From Archegozetes longisetosus (Eukaryota > Arthropoda > Arachnida > Sarcoptiformes > Trhypochthoniidae): DNA of 64,000 nt. Positions 11,683-24,047 of the stretch are shown piece by piece (positions within the stretch are counted from its first letter, which is position 1; each line of letters opens with the position of its first letter). The stretch is taken from assembly GCA_018873245.2 (NCBI GenBank), contig JAEMBT020000001.1:1178001-1242000 (forward strand), read 5' to 3'. The notes beneath the pieces are model-generated. The model was not told where the DNA came from. It worked only from the letters and a program-made list of their open reading frames with translations, and searched no databases. The position numbers and the translations under genes were made by a program.

Positions 11683-14154
11683 TAGTGATATGTGACCGAA
11701 ACGTCTCGCCGCAGTTAATGTAAACAAAATGTCTAAGTTTCGACAGTGTTTAAAATAAAGTCTCTATAATCATTTGATCTGGAGGTCACAGATCCCCAAT
11801 TTTTTCGTAGTTAAACTAGAAACGCATGATTTCAGTTATTCCATGTCCTCATTATTGACTATTGAATTTCATATTTCACACTCTATTATACTTTAACACA
11901 ACACAATTACAACTATTATTAATTCGATAAGAATTGCCAACATAAATACTTTTCTCAGATAATATTAGCAAATATTATAAGTTCTATGAGTAATAGTCAA
12001 TATGAATATGTCAAAAATCAGTTAAGTAGATATTATTTGCACTAATTGATTTTGTTCAACAGCAATACACTTAACGACAAGCAAAAACTTTTTACTAAAC
12101 TATTAGTCAAAATATAATGCATAAGATATTTGAATATTGTTTTAAAAGTGGTTTTAAACGATTTTATAATATTGCCGGTAAAGAATCAAAAGAATAATGA
12201 ACTTAAGATTACTTTGTTTGACAGGAAAAGCTTAATTAATACAACATTTTCCAATGTAATGATCTGAAGACACATTACTCTGCCCTCTCTTTATGACTCA
12301 CTTATGATAATTTCATATCGAAATCTAAGTTATTTACAGCATTTTCTTGTAAGTTATCTCAACTTTGACGATAAAAATATTGAAAGATAAAAAACTCTAT
12401 AAAGTGCCCCAAAATAAGGCCAAAAACTAAGTATTTAATTGAAATTATTTAGAATGCTTATACTCACTTAATAATTATTGAGGCAATAAATTATACAAAA
12501 CTTATACAAATATAACATTCTCATAGACTTAGCTGACAAACTAATCCAATTATAAGTTCAAGGCCTATAATACAAACCATGCATATAATACAAGTGAATA
12601 ACTTAGTTTCTTTATGTTACTTAGTTAACCATCTCTGGTATGTTTTAATTATAGATATTGTTCTTATCTGAGTATTAACACTTTGCCCACGTTTCCCATT
12701 CCAAATGTTGTGAGAACTCTTTAATTCCCGAATGTTAGCTTTGTTCTCATTAGTTATATAACAATTGATATGCTATTTCTCGGAAAACATTTTGTTTATA
12801 TTCGATTATATCGTTATTCAATCCACAAATTATACTTTTGTTCCTTCTTTGTGTCTAAGGTCACTTCTCATACTTTAATTAAGGCTAAAATAAAGATTGC
12901 GTGCATAACGCAGATTTAGACTATTGTTGTTGTTATGCTCAATACTTATTGGTTTTAAACTTAAACCAATATTAAGAATACTAATATGATGATTCTGTTT
13001 AATAATAGCTAATTTCTCATATTTGGTCATTAGCTGGGAGACCATTTAATTTTCGATTAAGTTCTGCTCAATTAGTAACTACTTGAGATATATTCTGCCT
13101 AAAAGTAGTGTTTGATCGCAATTATTATTTTTCAAAGTGTTCAAAAGTTGATACAGTAAAACCTGTCTAACTCGAACGCGCGCTTAAATAGTATTTAGAA
13201 ACCAATGTGAAAATCTCATAGAACAACGTGACTCTACTGTTGTTCATTTTTAAAACCACTTAACTACAGACAGACTTTACTGTACTAGAATCTACAGTCA
13301 GACGCCAACAGAAAAACTTAGTTTGATTTGAGTGCAAACCAAATGCACAATCAGTAAGAACTTTGATAAGACACAGCATTGGTATAACCCTTTATGAGAA
13401 AAATCTCAGATTTTCAGATTATCTTAATACTAAATTCAGATTGCTTCGAATGCATCTGTCGTTTCGATTCAACTTAAGATCAACGAATAAATTTGAAACA
13501 TTTATTGAAAATGCATTATAAGTTAATTTGCAATAAGTTTTTGGTTAGTTTCAAACTTAGATACAGTATGCCTTTAAAGCGTCAGATTGCATACAATGCA
13601 ATTAATTGATCAACAAATGCTTTATTTCATATTAATTGCAGATACAACACAACACACATCGAATTTGAACAAATCTATCGATAGTTATACAAGTAAACAA
13701 TTTGGAAAACTATTTGCAAAGAATGGCTATTTTCAATGCTTCACAAGCCTTTCAACGATTTTTCTTAAATAAAACAATTGCAAACACTTTAATTCATAAC
13801 AACTCATACGAATAATTGAAAATTAAAAAAATTTGACAAGTATCTTATAGAAAAGAAATAAAATATAAAAGACTTACTTTAGAACAGTTAAATTAATAAA
13901 TCTCATAAAGTATTCCCAACTTTTGAGTTACTCTTATATTGAACATAATTGAAACAAATAGCAGTTGAAGTGAAGTTAGGAAACGATCAAATGCCATCTA
14001 TTGGTTAATAGCATTTATAAACAACTATCAGTTTATAGGAGTTTATTAGAGAGTATTCGTCACCAAATTATCTAATATTTCTATCAATTTAATAAACATC
14101 TAAATTAGATTTAATAATAATAAAAGTTAATCAAATTTAATACAACTCATAAAG

Positions 14155-15889
14155 ATGATTGACAGTTTATTTATAATCAATCAAACGGGGTATGAATCTT
14201 ATCATTAAACAGATTGTATTCTTATTTAATTGATCTCTTTTCTGGCTTAAGACTCGTTCAATAATTAATTAATTGTTTGTTTGTTTTAGTGATATATTTA
14301 TGGAAAAGCACTGGAAGAGTGTAATCCATCGGTCAGTTTGTGACTATTTCTTAGAAGCACAGCGAAAGTCGTCCAACAATAACATCAGTCCAGTAATGGC
14401 AACACCACATCATTATTTGATATCTATATTTCGTTGTCAATTACACTTTGTTGCCGTCACTCATAATGAAGTTCCTCCACTTTTTGTCATCGAATTCCTT
14501 CATAGAGTTGTCGACAACTTTATTGACTATTTTAATGATTGTAACGAAACTCTGATTAAAGAACATTATGTCGTTGTCTATGAATTATTGGATGAAATGC
14601 TTGATAATGGATTCCCGTTGGCCACTGAGTCTAATATTCTTAAAGAACTTATAAAACCGCCAAATATTTTAAGAACAATCGCCAATACTGTGACCGGAAG
14701 GACAAAGTATGTCAGCAAACATTTCTTTTATTTATTACTTTGATCTCTTTAGATGATATGTTTTCAAAGTTAGCTCTAACCAGATTTGGTTTAAAAGTTC
14801 TGAAAAGTTTTGTCGAAAATTTGAAGTATTATTAAATAAATACTTTATTATTGACAGCGTGAGCGCAACTCTTCCATCAGGACAACTATCAAATGTGCCC
14901 TGGAGGAGAAGTGGTGTTAAATATACTAATAATGAGGCATATTTTGATGTTATTGAAGAAATTGATGCCATTATAGATAAGAGTGGTTCTGTTGTTTCCG
15001 CTGAAATACAAGGATATGTAAGATTTCTCTTTCATATTCGCATTAATCAATTACTGCTAATTAATCAAATTTTCTTAACAGATTGATTGTTGTATTAAAC
15101 TTTCGGGAATGCCTGACTTGAGTCTATCCTTTGTAAATCCAAGACTGTTCGATGATGTAAGCTTTCATCCATGTGTTAGATTCAGGAGATGGGAATCCGA
15201 AAGAGTTCTTTCATTCGTACCTCCAGATGGAAATTTTCGTCTCATGTCATATCATATCGGGGCACAAAATATGGTCTCAATTCCTCTCTTTATAAGACAT
15301 CACATCTCTTTCAAAGAAGTTGGAGGCGGAAAGATTGAGATACAAATCGGTCCAAAACAAACAATGGGAAAACTAGTAAATTCATTTCTATTACTATAAA
15401 AGATGTCAATTCTAGACAAACACGACCTTCATTCTGATCGACATTTGTCTAAAATGTTTGTCAAACGTTTTTTTTATAGCTTGAAGGAGTCGCTATCGAA
15501 ATATTGATGCCTAAAACAGTACTTAATGTGAATATAACTCCAACACAAGGAAAATACTCTTTTGATCCCGTGTCAAAGTTACTCGTTTGGGAGGTTGGAC
15601 GTATGGAAACGGGAAAGTTGCCAAATGTTAAGGGAATAATAAATTTGCAAAGCGGTGCACCACTTCCTGACTCGAATCCTACAATTCTTGTTAGATTTAC
15701 AATAAGTCAGTTGTCTATTTCTGGACTTAAGGTCAATCGTCTCGATATGTACGGAGAGGTAGAGTATACATGATATTGAAGTTAGTCCATTTTTCAATTC
15801 TAACTGATTTTTCATCTAAACAGAAATACAAACCTTTTAAAGGCGTCAAGTATTTGACAAAAGCTGGAAACTTTCAAGTGAGAACTTGA
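14155..15889 (+). CDS. AP3M1: AP-3 complex subunit mu
   Basis: Medium chain of the AP-3 clathrin-associated adaptor, which sorts cargo with tyrosine-based signals from Golgi and endosomes to lysosome-related organelles. Exons: 14155-14189, 14290-14706, 14858-15017, 15082-15375, 15480-15758, 15824-15889. Phases agree at every junction and the product is 416 residues, matching the family length. The N-terminal longin-like sigma domain begins MIDSLFIINQTGD and contains the family stretch PPLFVIEFLHRVVD. The mu-homology domain starts near residue 170 (NVPWRRSGVKYTNNEAYFD) and ends in the diagnostic VNRLDMYGEKYKPFKG...FQVRT at the C-terminus. Introns are 64-151 bp. A polyadenylation signal AATAAA lies at 15996-16001. 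It converges with EFR3. Nothing is truncated. Confidence 0.95.
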
Positions 15890-16333
15890 ACATAATCACT
15901 ACCACTTATAAAATGAACATATTTTAGAGAAATCTTTATATCTACATATATATAACGATGTTATGTGTAATAATGGAATATCATTTTAATTTTCGAATAA
16001 AACGAATTTCTCCTGAATCTTGAATCAGATGCTTTTAATTGCTTTGATTGGAATTAATCAGAAATAATTAATCTATTGTCAGCATTGCCCGACTGCCTGC
16101 AATATATTTATGTGTATTGGACGAACAATAGGAAGGTAAGTACTTCAATAAAACGATAAATCTAATAACTTTGCCTATAAGTGGTATTTATATTTACTCT
16201 GTTTTCCTTCCATATGGTGCTCGTGTTCAAGCTGTTAAATAATCCTTTATATCATACGTTAGCGCAAGAAATCAAAGTTAGAAACGTTTCAAATAAAATT
16301 TAATACAATATAACTATATCTTGAATATAACTC
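15890..16333. other. Convergent intergenic spacer (AP3M1 / EFR3 3' ends)
   Basis: 444 bp between two stop codons on opposite strands. It holds the AP3M1 polyadenylation signal (15996-16001) and presumably the EFR3 3' UTR. A less AT-rich patch at about 16080-16140 ends in GGAAGGTAAGTAC, which resembles a donor, but no coding frame could be attached to it. Confidence 0.6.
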
Positions 16334-19300
16334 TCAATATACAAACAATTCTGGAAATTTCAAAGCGAAAAGTGGTGGTCCTCTTTCGTTAATCTCTGAA
16401 TTGCATATTTCTTTTAATGGATTATCATAGAAATGCCACTCTCTTTCATTTGTGTCGTTTTCATCATCCGGATTATCTCCTCTTAGACATATCGTTAGAC
16501 TTGATTTATTGACATGCAGTGTGGATTCCATTGGTTGTAGTGTTGGAAACTTACTGAAGGCTTCAAACAATTTTTGCTGAAGACCATTAGACTATCATAT
16601 AATGAATTAGAGGATTTATGAGTAACAAATAATCCAATGTTTGGTTAACTACCTTTCGTTCATATCGCTCAACGAGATCTTCAAATGTAGAGTTTTTAAA
16701 TCTGTTAACAATTTGTAATCTTTTCATCTCAGTTTCTTCTTTTTTATCAGCCGTTTCGGTCAAAGCTTTCTTCAATGAATCAAATGTTATTTCCTGTTCT
16801 GGTTGTCTCTATAAGATATATACGGTGTGAAAATCAATTACAAATTCTTAGTTAAGACTTACCCTAACAAGACCAGGAGATGAGTTTACACTATCAACTT
16901 CGACTGTAATGGTGTTCAGATCACTGATACTCCTTGTCATCGATGCATCGACTAAATTGATTATAATTGTTATTAACCAAGAATAATTCAAACTAATATT
17001 TTCTGTTCATGTTCAATACATACCGACATTTCTTGGCATGAAAGGTGTTGATAATTTGGTGGTGTCGTGTCCACTACTTTGGAGAGCTTCAGATATGACC
17101 GCTTTATTAAAAAGCAAATCCTCCATTAGGTCTTCGGGACTAGTGAATTTCGAGTCATGAGAAGATCGTCTCTTTTTATTGACTTCGTTATAGTTTGTAT
17201 TTTCCTTCAACTCCGGCAAAAGCCATGGAGTCTTTTCATGCCTCAGTTTAATAACTTGCTCGATATGAGCGCAAAATGCAGGAATTGCTGTCAAGTGACC
17301 GATCAGGTGAAGAAAACCAGCCACCAGACAATGAATAGAAGCCTTATGTGATTCAGTCAAAGCTAAGCTTTTCATAGAAGTTAAATCTTGTATGGCAAAT
17401 GTAAGCCTAATTAGCTCTGTTAGGGTTTCTTCTGAGCTCATTTCAACACAAAGCAAAGCAAGTGTTGTATAAATAGCATCAAAGTTTTCTTCTGTGTTAT
17501 TTGTTAACTGAATGTTTTCGTAGATGTGTAGCAATAATTCGGGTCCGTGTTTTTTCATAAACATCAAGTCTTGACGGTCGGCTTTCTCTATAGTCAACTG
17601 ATCGGGAGATGAGAGACATACAGGTTTGCTTAGTTTAGACAAATTGTTGTGTCGATCTAACAATTGGTGGAAAATAAGCTGAACCGTAAGCCTTACTTTC
17701 GGGTCAGAAGCTAAAGCTCGTGAAAGCAATGGATTGAGAAAAGCTGCCGGAAATGCTTGCGTCATGTGAACCGTTTTGTATTTTGTCGTGACTTTTAGCA
17801 AACTTTTCAAAATTATGTTCTGCAACTGAATATCCGTGTCGTAAGTGGCCGACGCGGGCGGAGCTTTGCTTATGATAAATATCATAATTTCAATTTTTTG
17901 AAAGTCTGGCAAATTGTTTGCAAACTCTCCCAAAGTATTAATTACTGTTTCCTGAAATAGTTTCTCGTCGTCGACATGATTAACATTCTGACAATTATTT
18001 ATAGAAGATCTTAAATAATTCAACAAGGAATTAATCATTTCTAAAACTGAAGGTCCGATCGATTCAGAAGCAGAAATAGAGACAATTTTCGACAAGACAT
18101 TTACGATACCAGTTCGAACTTTAATTTTTGCTTCAGTACTCTCTGATGATCGCGATATATCGTCCAAATGAGTCATAAGCATTTGAATTACTGCATACGA
18201 ATGTTGTGCTTGTATTGAATACATTATTATTTTGAAAGACTGAACCGCAAACTCATTCGGATGTCGAGCGTTCCATAACTGATGATTGTCCAAATGTTTC
18301 AATATTGGCTTAACCACACTATGAACGTGACCAAAGGCAGCTTTTCCTATCAATTCTCTGAGACATTCTTCAGCTATAGCTCCAGGAGACGAGACCGAAA
18401 GCGCTGACCCATCGGTCGCAGTCTGACCAATTACGTCCTGACATTGCATATTGAATAGTAGTGATGGAACTATTTTATCCATGTGTGTTTCATCCCAAAT
18501 ATCCACCTGTAAGTCATCGCTAACTGTCTTCCGTATGACTCCCTTAAGCCCATTAAGACCCGACAATCGAAGCATATTTCGAATTTCCAAATCATTATTT
18601 CCATTATGACAAAGAGAAGAAAATTTAGAGACGAAAAAATCATATGTACGATGATATGAGGGCGTGTCCTCTTCTATATTCGCAAACTTAACGAACTACA
18701 AATTAACACAAATTGAACAGTTAGTTCGAGATTGTTATTTGTGTGCCTATATTTACAGATTGTGTGGCCAACAACTGCATGTCAGGTTCTTGGCTCTCCA
18801 AAAGTTGCTGAACAATCTTTAGGAAGCTTTCAACAAATAAATTTAAAGTTTGTGCATGACATGCAACCAATAATTGGTCCATTGCATCCATAGCTATTAC
18901 TACATAACTAAAAATACATAATAGATATGAGAATCTCATAAAAGCTACTGTAAAAAGAGAATAAATATGCAGTAAAAATATTTGTTACCCATTTCTATGT
19001 CTAGATAAATCTCTAGCGACTTTTCGAGCTAAATATTCTCCTATTCTATCTAGTTTTTCAGGTGATGAAAGTGCATAAAATGTAAGCTTTTCCATATTTG
19101 ATTTGACTAATCCATCCTAAAAACATTTATTAGAGACAATTGTAAAGTAATAAATGCGGGCGTAATCATACAGTCAGACCTGTTCAACTTAAACATAGAG
19201 CTGAAGGGTTTTAAAAGACTAAAGATCAATAGAAAATGAAGGCTTTTATTGTTTATTTAAACAATACGCTAATATTGTTTCATTGTTTATTGATATAGTC

Positions 19301-21811
19301 TTATTATTGATTAACTGTATGTTATGGTTAACAGGTTAAACTGTAACAGGACTTAACGTTAGAAAAGAATTAATTCATTTTTTGTGTGTTATATAAATAA
19401 ACAGATATGAAGGACTAACACACATAACTTATCGAATAACATACTTGAGGATTGGAAGGAAAAATATTATCGACTAATCTTTTATATCTTGGTCTAAGTG
19501 CAGAACAACAACCGCAACAACCTATGAGAGGAAGGAAATAGAATTGCAACAAGTCAATCTTATTCAATGTTATTTAGATCAATTACAACTAAAATCAGTT
19601 ACAGTTAAACTCAATTACAACTAAAGTTAATGTTTAACGTATTTAATATTATTGATTAAAAGCATAATTGAACACAAAACAAATCAAACTGAAACTAAGT
19701 TAATAAAGTCCAGGTCTAAATGTTTATTAGTGGACTTACATTCTGGAGGATCGAACTGTTTGCACAATCCTCCAAACCATTCGGGAGCAATACAACAATT
19801 TACTGATGAGATTAATGACATTATTATATATTTATTAATGAGATAGACTCTTAATGATTAATAATAACAATGAATAAAGATTATGATAGCATAATTTCTA
19901 GCGTAATTTATATCTTATTAGATGAGCAGTTTAGCCATAGTCCAAACAGCTTTCAAACTCGATATCCAACAGAGTGGCGGAGGGTCTGGAATCACTTCTG
20001 AATCGCGAGATCCCATCCAATTCATCACTTTTGGCTTTCGTGATCCGATCATTGGGAACATTCTAATTCTATTACTCTATTATTATTTTGTTAATTTTCC
20101 AATCAATCAATCTTTTACTTAACAATAAGACCAATAGTACCACAATTTGTTTGTATTAAGCTTTCAACTGAGGTTTTGATAACTATATAACTATATATAA
20201 CTAGTATTACAGCAAAGATTTGAAGCAATATAATGATAAAACAACAACCAATAAATGAATGGTTTAATTGATGTAATTTATCAATTTATGTCATCAACAA
20301 ATATTAAAGTAAGTGAGAGTTTAACAGAAAAATATATGAGAGATAGAATGACTGACGTTAGCACGACTACGACAATACATCCGTCGTACTAAAAGGTGAG
20401 TCCGTCCTATTGATTTTTACTGCTTATATAGTTTTTTTTGGCGAAAGACCTAAATTACAACAACTGTTTTCCTTTATCTCTTCGCTTATGCGTATTACTA
20501 ACTCCAAACTATTCCCATAAATATGACTTTCTATTCAACCTTATATCCCAACTAATCTCTACTTCTATTTCTAATATTTTCTTTTTTTATTATATATATT
20601 CATCGCTTCTGTACTTTTATTTCATTTTCTAATTTATATTATTTTTAAGGTTTAATCTGAAATTTTTCATTTTTTCTTCACTTTTAGAACCTGAACAAAA
20701 TGACGAGAAAATGAATTTTTCTAAAATTCATTCTTTATGAAAACATATAATTTCGATGATTGTATAGTATAGGGAATGAGTACTAATGAAGACCTTATTC
20801 GTTATTAAAGAATATGAGCAAAAAGTGCAACTTTTAGTAAATAAAATAATTAACTCACAAATGAATTCACTCTATATTTAGATTAAAATTTTAATAAGTT
20901 TTTTATGTAACTCATCATCAGTAGAATCAATTATTTAATGCAGTTCTGTTTTTTTCTAATAATTGTTGTGTTTGCCACGGAAGTTAATTGAATTTGAAAA
21001 ATATAGATTTTAACGAGACTGTATACAAAATCTAGATTATTGTCAACGTTTTTCAATACTTTATAGTGGTAACTCAAGCGATCAATAACAGCTTTTATTA
21101 ATCAAATAAAAGTCGATATCGAGACACAACTTTCGAAATATATTCTTGCATTTATAACAGACTATAATCAATATTCGCAAATGAATCAAATGAACCATCA
21201 ATTATAAAATGCAAGTATATGTGCTCAGAGGGTTCATCACATCTCCAACACTAACATTCGTGCAATGCTCACAAATCGATTGACATCTTTCTTAAAATAT
21301 ACTTTCGATTAAGTTTCAAAAATCAACTTTAGACATAAGACATGCCTTGCTTTCATTCATTTGTGTTCGTGGTTATCATATTCTCGATCACGATTTTATA
21401 TGAAATTTTAGTTTTGAAACATAAAACTCGAGTCAAGGCTAAAGTTATTTGATTGATGTGAACAACGAATGACACAACACAACAATCTATTTATTAAACA
21501 TGCATTTGATGCCAATATTTTGTTTTTTTTTATAAATACCATTCTATGGAACCCGCCTTTCAGTACTCTTTATAAAATTCAAACATTTATTCATTACTTA
21601 GTGGTGATCATTACCTTTGGTACCACTTCTATAAATCTATAAATCACTTATGATTGCATAAAACTTAATATAAATAAACATTTGATGCACTCAAAACATA
21701 ACATATTTAATGCACTAATTTTACTACTAATTTCAACTCATTTTTTACTTATTTCTATCTATTTATTACTTATTTATTTATTTATCAATTGATTCGTTAC
21801 TTACCAGGCAT
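16334..21811 (-). CDS. EFR3: EFR3 homolog (plasma-membrane anchor of PI4-kinase III alpha)
   Basis: EFR3 (Drosophila rolling blackout / stambha A) is a palmitoylated armadillo/HEAT-like protein. With TTC7 and FAM126 it holds PI4KIIIalpha at the plasma membrane to make PI4P. Coding exons: 21811-21805, 19523-19447, 19116-18989, 18907-18757, 18695-17024, 16951-16863, 16808-16653, 16591-16334. All are GT-AG and phase-consistent, giving 845 residues. The first exon codes only Met-Pro and one base. The protein then reads CCGCCSALRPRYKRLVDNIF, the conserved N-terminal palmitoylation motif. Further family landmarks are DGLVKSNMEKLTFYALSSPE, FANIEEDTPSYHRTYDFFVS and HMDKIVPSLLFNMQ. The extreme C-terminus is LKFPELFVY. 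A cassette exon may be inserted (see 19740-19802). Identification is secure; the tiny first exon is a phase-supported inference. Confidence 0.93.
19740..19802 (-). other. EFR3: Candidate cysteine-rich cassette exon of EFR3 (63 nt, symmetric)
   Basis: The stretch runs from an acceptor (CATCAG) to a perfect donor (GTAAGT). It enters and leaves in phase 1, as required between exon 1 (ends ATG-CCT-G) and exon 2 (starts GT-TGT-TGC). Included, it would insert V-NCCIAPEWFGGLCKQFDPPE and complete a further Cys, adding three cysteines plus a junctional one directly before the CCGCC palmitoylation motif. The frame is open throughout. No transcript evidence is available here. Confidence 0.45.
19918..20061 (-). 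other. Small open frame (47 aa) in EFR3 intron 1
   Basis: An ATG at 20061 opens a 47-codon frame (MFPMIGSRKPKVMNWMGSRD at the start, KAVWTMAKLLI at the end, stop TAA at 19918-19920). It lies in a patch visibly richer in GC than the flanking intron. No consensus donor lies within it and I recognise no homolog. It could be a nested small protein, a stop-containing exon or chance. Confidence 0.2.
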
Positions 21812-23058
21812 TTTCAGTTATCACAAATTGGTTTGATTTAATAAATTTATTAAACTTAAAATAATTAAATGACAATTAAATCGTATATAAACGTCACATT
21901 ATTACAAATAGTCAAACATATGATTCATTAGTGAAAGAAGTAGTGATAAATAAATGACGCCTACATTATATGCAAGGCCTGATATTTTTATTTCATTAAT
22001 TATATTTGGCAAAGTTTTCAAAATCTCACTCTATTTCAAAAATAATCATTATTTCATATTATCTAATAGAAGTCAGTTAGTGTAATAATCATATGTTACG
22101 CAATACCGACTTAACTTAATTTTGTTTGCAACTACTTTTACAACTGAGTATCGGTTTGTATGACTTGAGTGTATTACTTCATTTTCTGGTATTTATTATT
22201 AAAAGCATTCCAACACTTAATCAACTGCTAGTCATATATTCCTTGGAATCCGATTATATCTGTTAATATCCCAACCCATAAAGTTTAAATCTTGACCATT
22301 TGCCCATTTGTTTGAAGTTTTCCTTCTGAATGGATTTTTAATTTTAATAAAACGGATTTTTTCTAGTTGTTACACGTTAAAATACAAATATTTGAAGCTT
22401 TCTGTAAAATATAATCAAACTCATTGACTCATCAAAATATCTACAGATTCATCAAATCTACAAGTTTCCAAAATTATTCAACAAATTGTAATGAAGGCTC
22501 TGATAATACCAGTTATAAACTACAGGCCAGATATTCATTCAAAGTACCGATTGAGAAACTTACAACTTAAAAAAAAGTTTATTACTATTGATTCGATCGC
22601 ATATTTGATTTTGTTTTTCGTTTTAACCGTCTTCAAGACATTATTTTCATATTTAGTTTTTGTTATGCCTTTTTAACAACTGAGAAAGAGCTACTATTTT
22701 GTCATTTATTGATTTTATACTAAAGAAAGTTGTGCTTAAACTACAACAAAAAATTCATAATTTCACTCATATTTGTATCCACAATCACTTAAATTGTGCT
22801 GAACACAACTCAAAACCAATTTTAATCTTTTTCAGCAAAATCTTTGATAAGAACCAGAATTAAAGTAAATTGAAATGAATTTATAAACGAATATGCTGTA
22901 AAGAGATTCAAAACGTGATATAAAAAAGTTAGGCAAGGTTTAATTGTTGTTTCAGATTAAGATTTAAAGTGAACTCTCCTTAATAACAGCAAGTCACTTT
23001 GTTAGTACTTTTCTACACAATTATTATACAAATTGGTTGAAAGCCACGAAATTAGTAT
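21812..23058. other. Intergenic region between EFR3 start and CUTA end
   Basis: 1.25 kb of AT-rich sequence upstream of EFR3 and downstream of CUTA, both on the minus strand. It presumably carries the EFR3 promoter. The only longer frame (22491-22676, plus) is hydrophobic and unsupported. Nothing else is seen. Confidence 0.6.
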
Positions 23059-23650
23059 CTACTTTTGAGGGACTGTTTCACCCAACCATTTCAAATAAGG
23101 CGGATTTCCATATTGTATCTGAAAAGTTAGCCAAGGTTGTTATTAATTAAAAATCAATAACTAAATCAATCGAATATGTGTGTGACTTCAATGACTGACC
23201 GGAACAGTAATGACTTCGCAGACCTCATACGGATGATTATCCTTCACGAAACTGGTTAACTCTTCAATTCTTGAAGTTCTAGTTTTAATAACCATAAGAA
23301 CTTCAGAATCAGTTTCTATTTTGCCCTTCCACTCATATATTGATAAAACAGAAGGAATTATATTAACACAGGCAGACAACCGATTCTCAACTAATTTCCT
23401 ATCGAATCAATTCAATAAAAAATCAATTAATTCAATCAAAACTTAAATTATGTCATAAATACTGAGCGATATTTTTTGCAACTTCAGTATTGGGTGCCGT
23501 CACATATGCAATCGAATAATCAGTTGAAGACACTGATGCCGATGAAGACATGGTCGCAGTTTTGTTCAAATATATCTCTGTTTGCGATAACAATGCGCTC
23601 GAAATTATATAATTATTTATTATTTTGCGAAATATTGACATCAATTCCAA
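23059..23650 (-). CDS. CUTA: CutA divalent-cation tolerance homolog
   Basis: Small trimeric CutA1-fold protein, linked in bacteria to copper tolerance and in animals to membrane anchoring of acetylcholinesterase. Exons: 23650-23463, 23398-23200, 23118-23059, giving 148 residues. Family landmarks in order are [50 protein letters not shown] and [12 protein letters not shown], then the C-terminal GNPPYLKWL. The first Met (23650) adds about 33 residues that are partly hydrophobic and could be a leader. A second Met (start of MSSSASVSS) would give the bare core, as in vertebrate CUTA with its alternative starts. Both introns are short (64 and 81 bp). The start choice is uncertain; the identity is not. 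Confidence 0.92.
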
Positions 23651-24047
23651 TTGGTTTTCAATTATTTGGCACTTCTTTCACAATGTTTTGTTTGCAGTTT
23701 AGATATTGTTATTAATTGATTGTAAAATATATTTTAAATTTAATGTTAATCTGATTTATTTGAAAAGACGATCGCTTTAGCAGAAATTTAAAAAACAACT
23801 AAATCTTTGTTTTATTGATTGAAAACTTTTGAAATTAGCGTAATTTGTGAGCCTCAAAGCCTTCTATTATGACAAGCATTGAGCAATAGTTTCGTTATTT
23901 TGTTTGCAATTTTCAAATCATTACAAATGTGATGAACTCATGTTTCAGATCACTTCTCATTAAATACAATCATTTGAAGTGAAATCAGGCTTTGTTTGAA
24001 ATAATACTATCATTAATTAGTGATTGAGTAAGGATTTGATTAAAATA
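23651..24047. promoter_or_regulatory. Bidirectional promoter region CUTA / SNAPC4
   Basis: Only 397 bp separate the CUTA start (minus) from the SNAPC4 start (plus), so both promoters must lie here or share elements. No clear TATA box was assigned. The region is AT-rich with no other features. Confidence 0.55.

Larger units (their letters stand above)
10667..14154. other. Divergent intergenic region between laminin gamma and AP-3 mu
   Basis: 3.5 kb between two divergently transcribed genes. It must hold both promoters and any untranslated first exons. The laminin-proximal 500 bp (10670-11230) is richer in GC and carries TG/GA repeats. From 11.7 kb onward it is AT-rich with no gene-like frame. 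The longer open frames here (10676-10936, 10977-11225, 11211-11447) are low in complexity or lack splice or family support. Confidence 0.6.
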
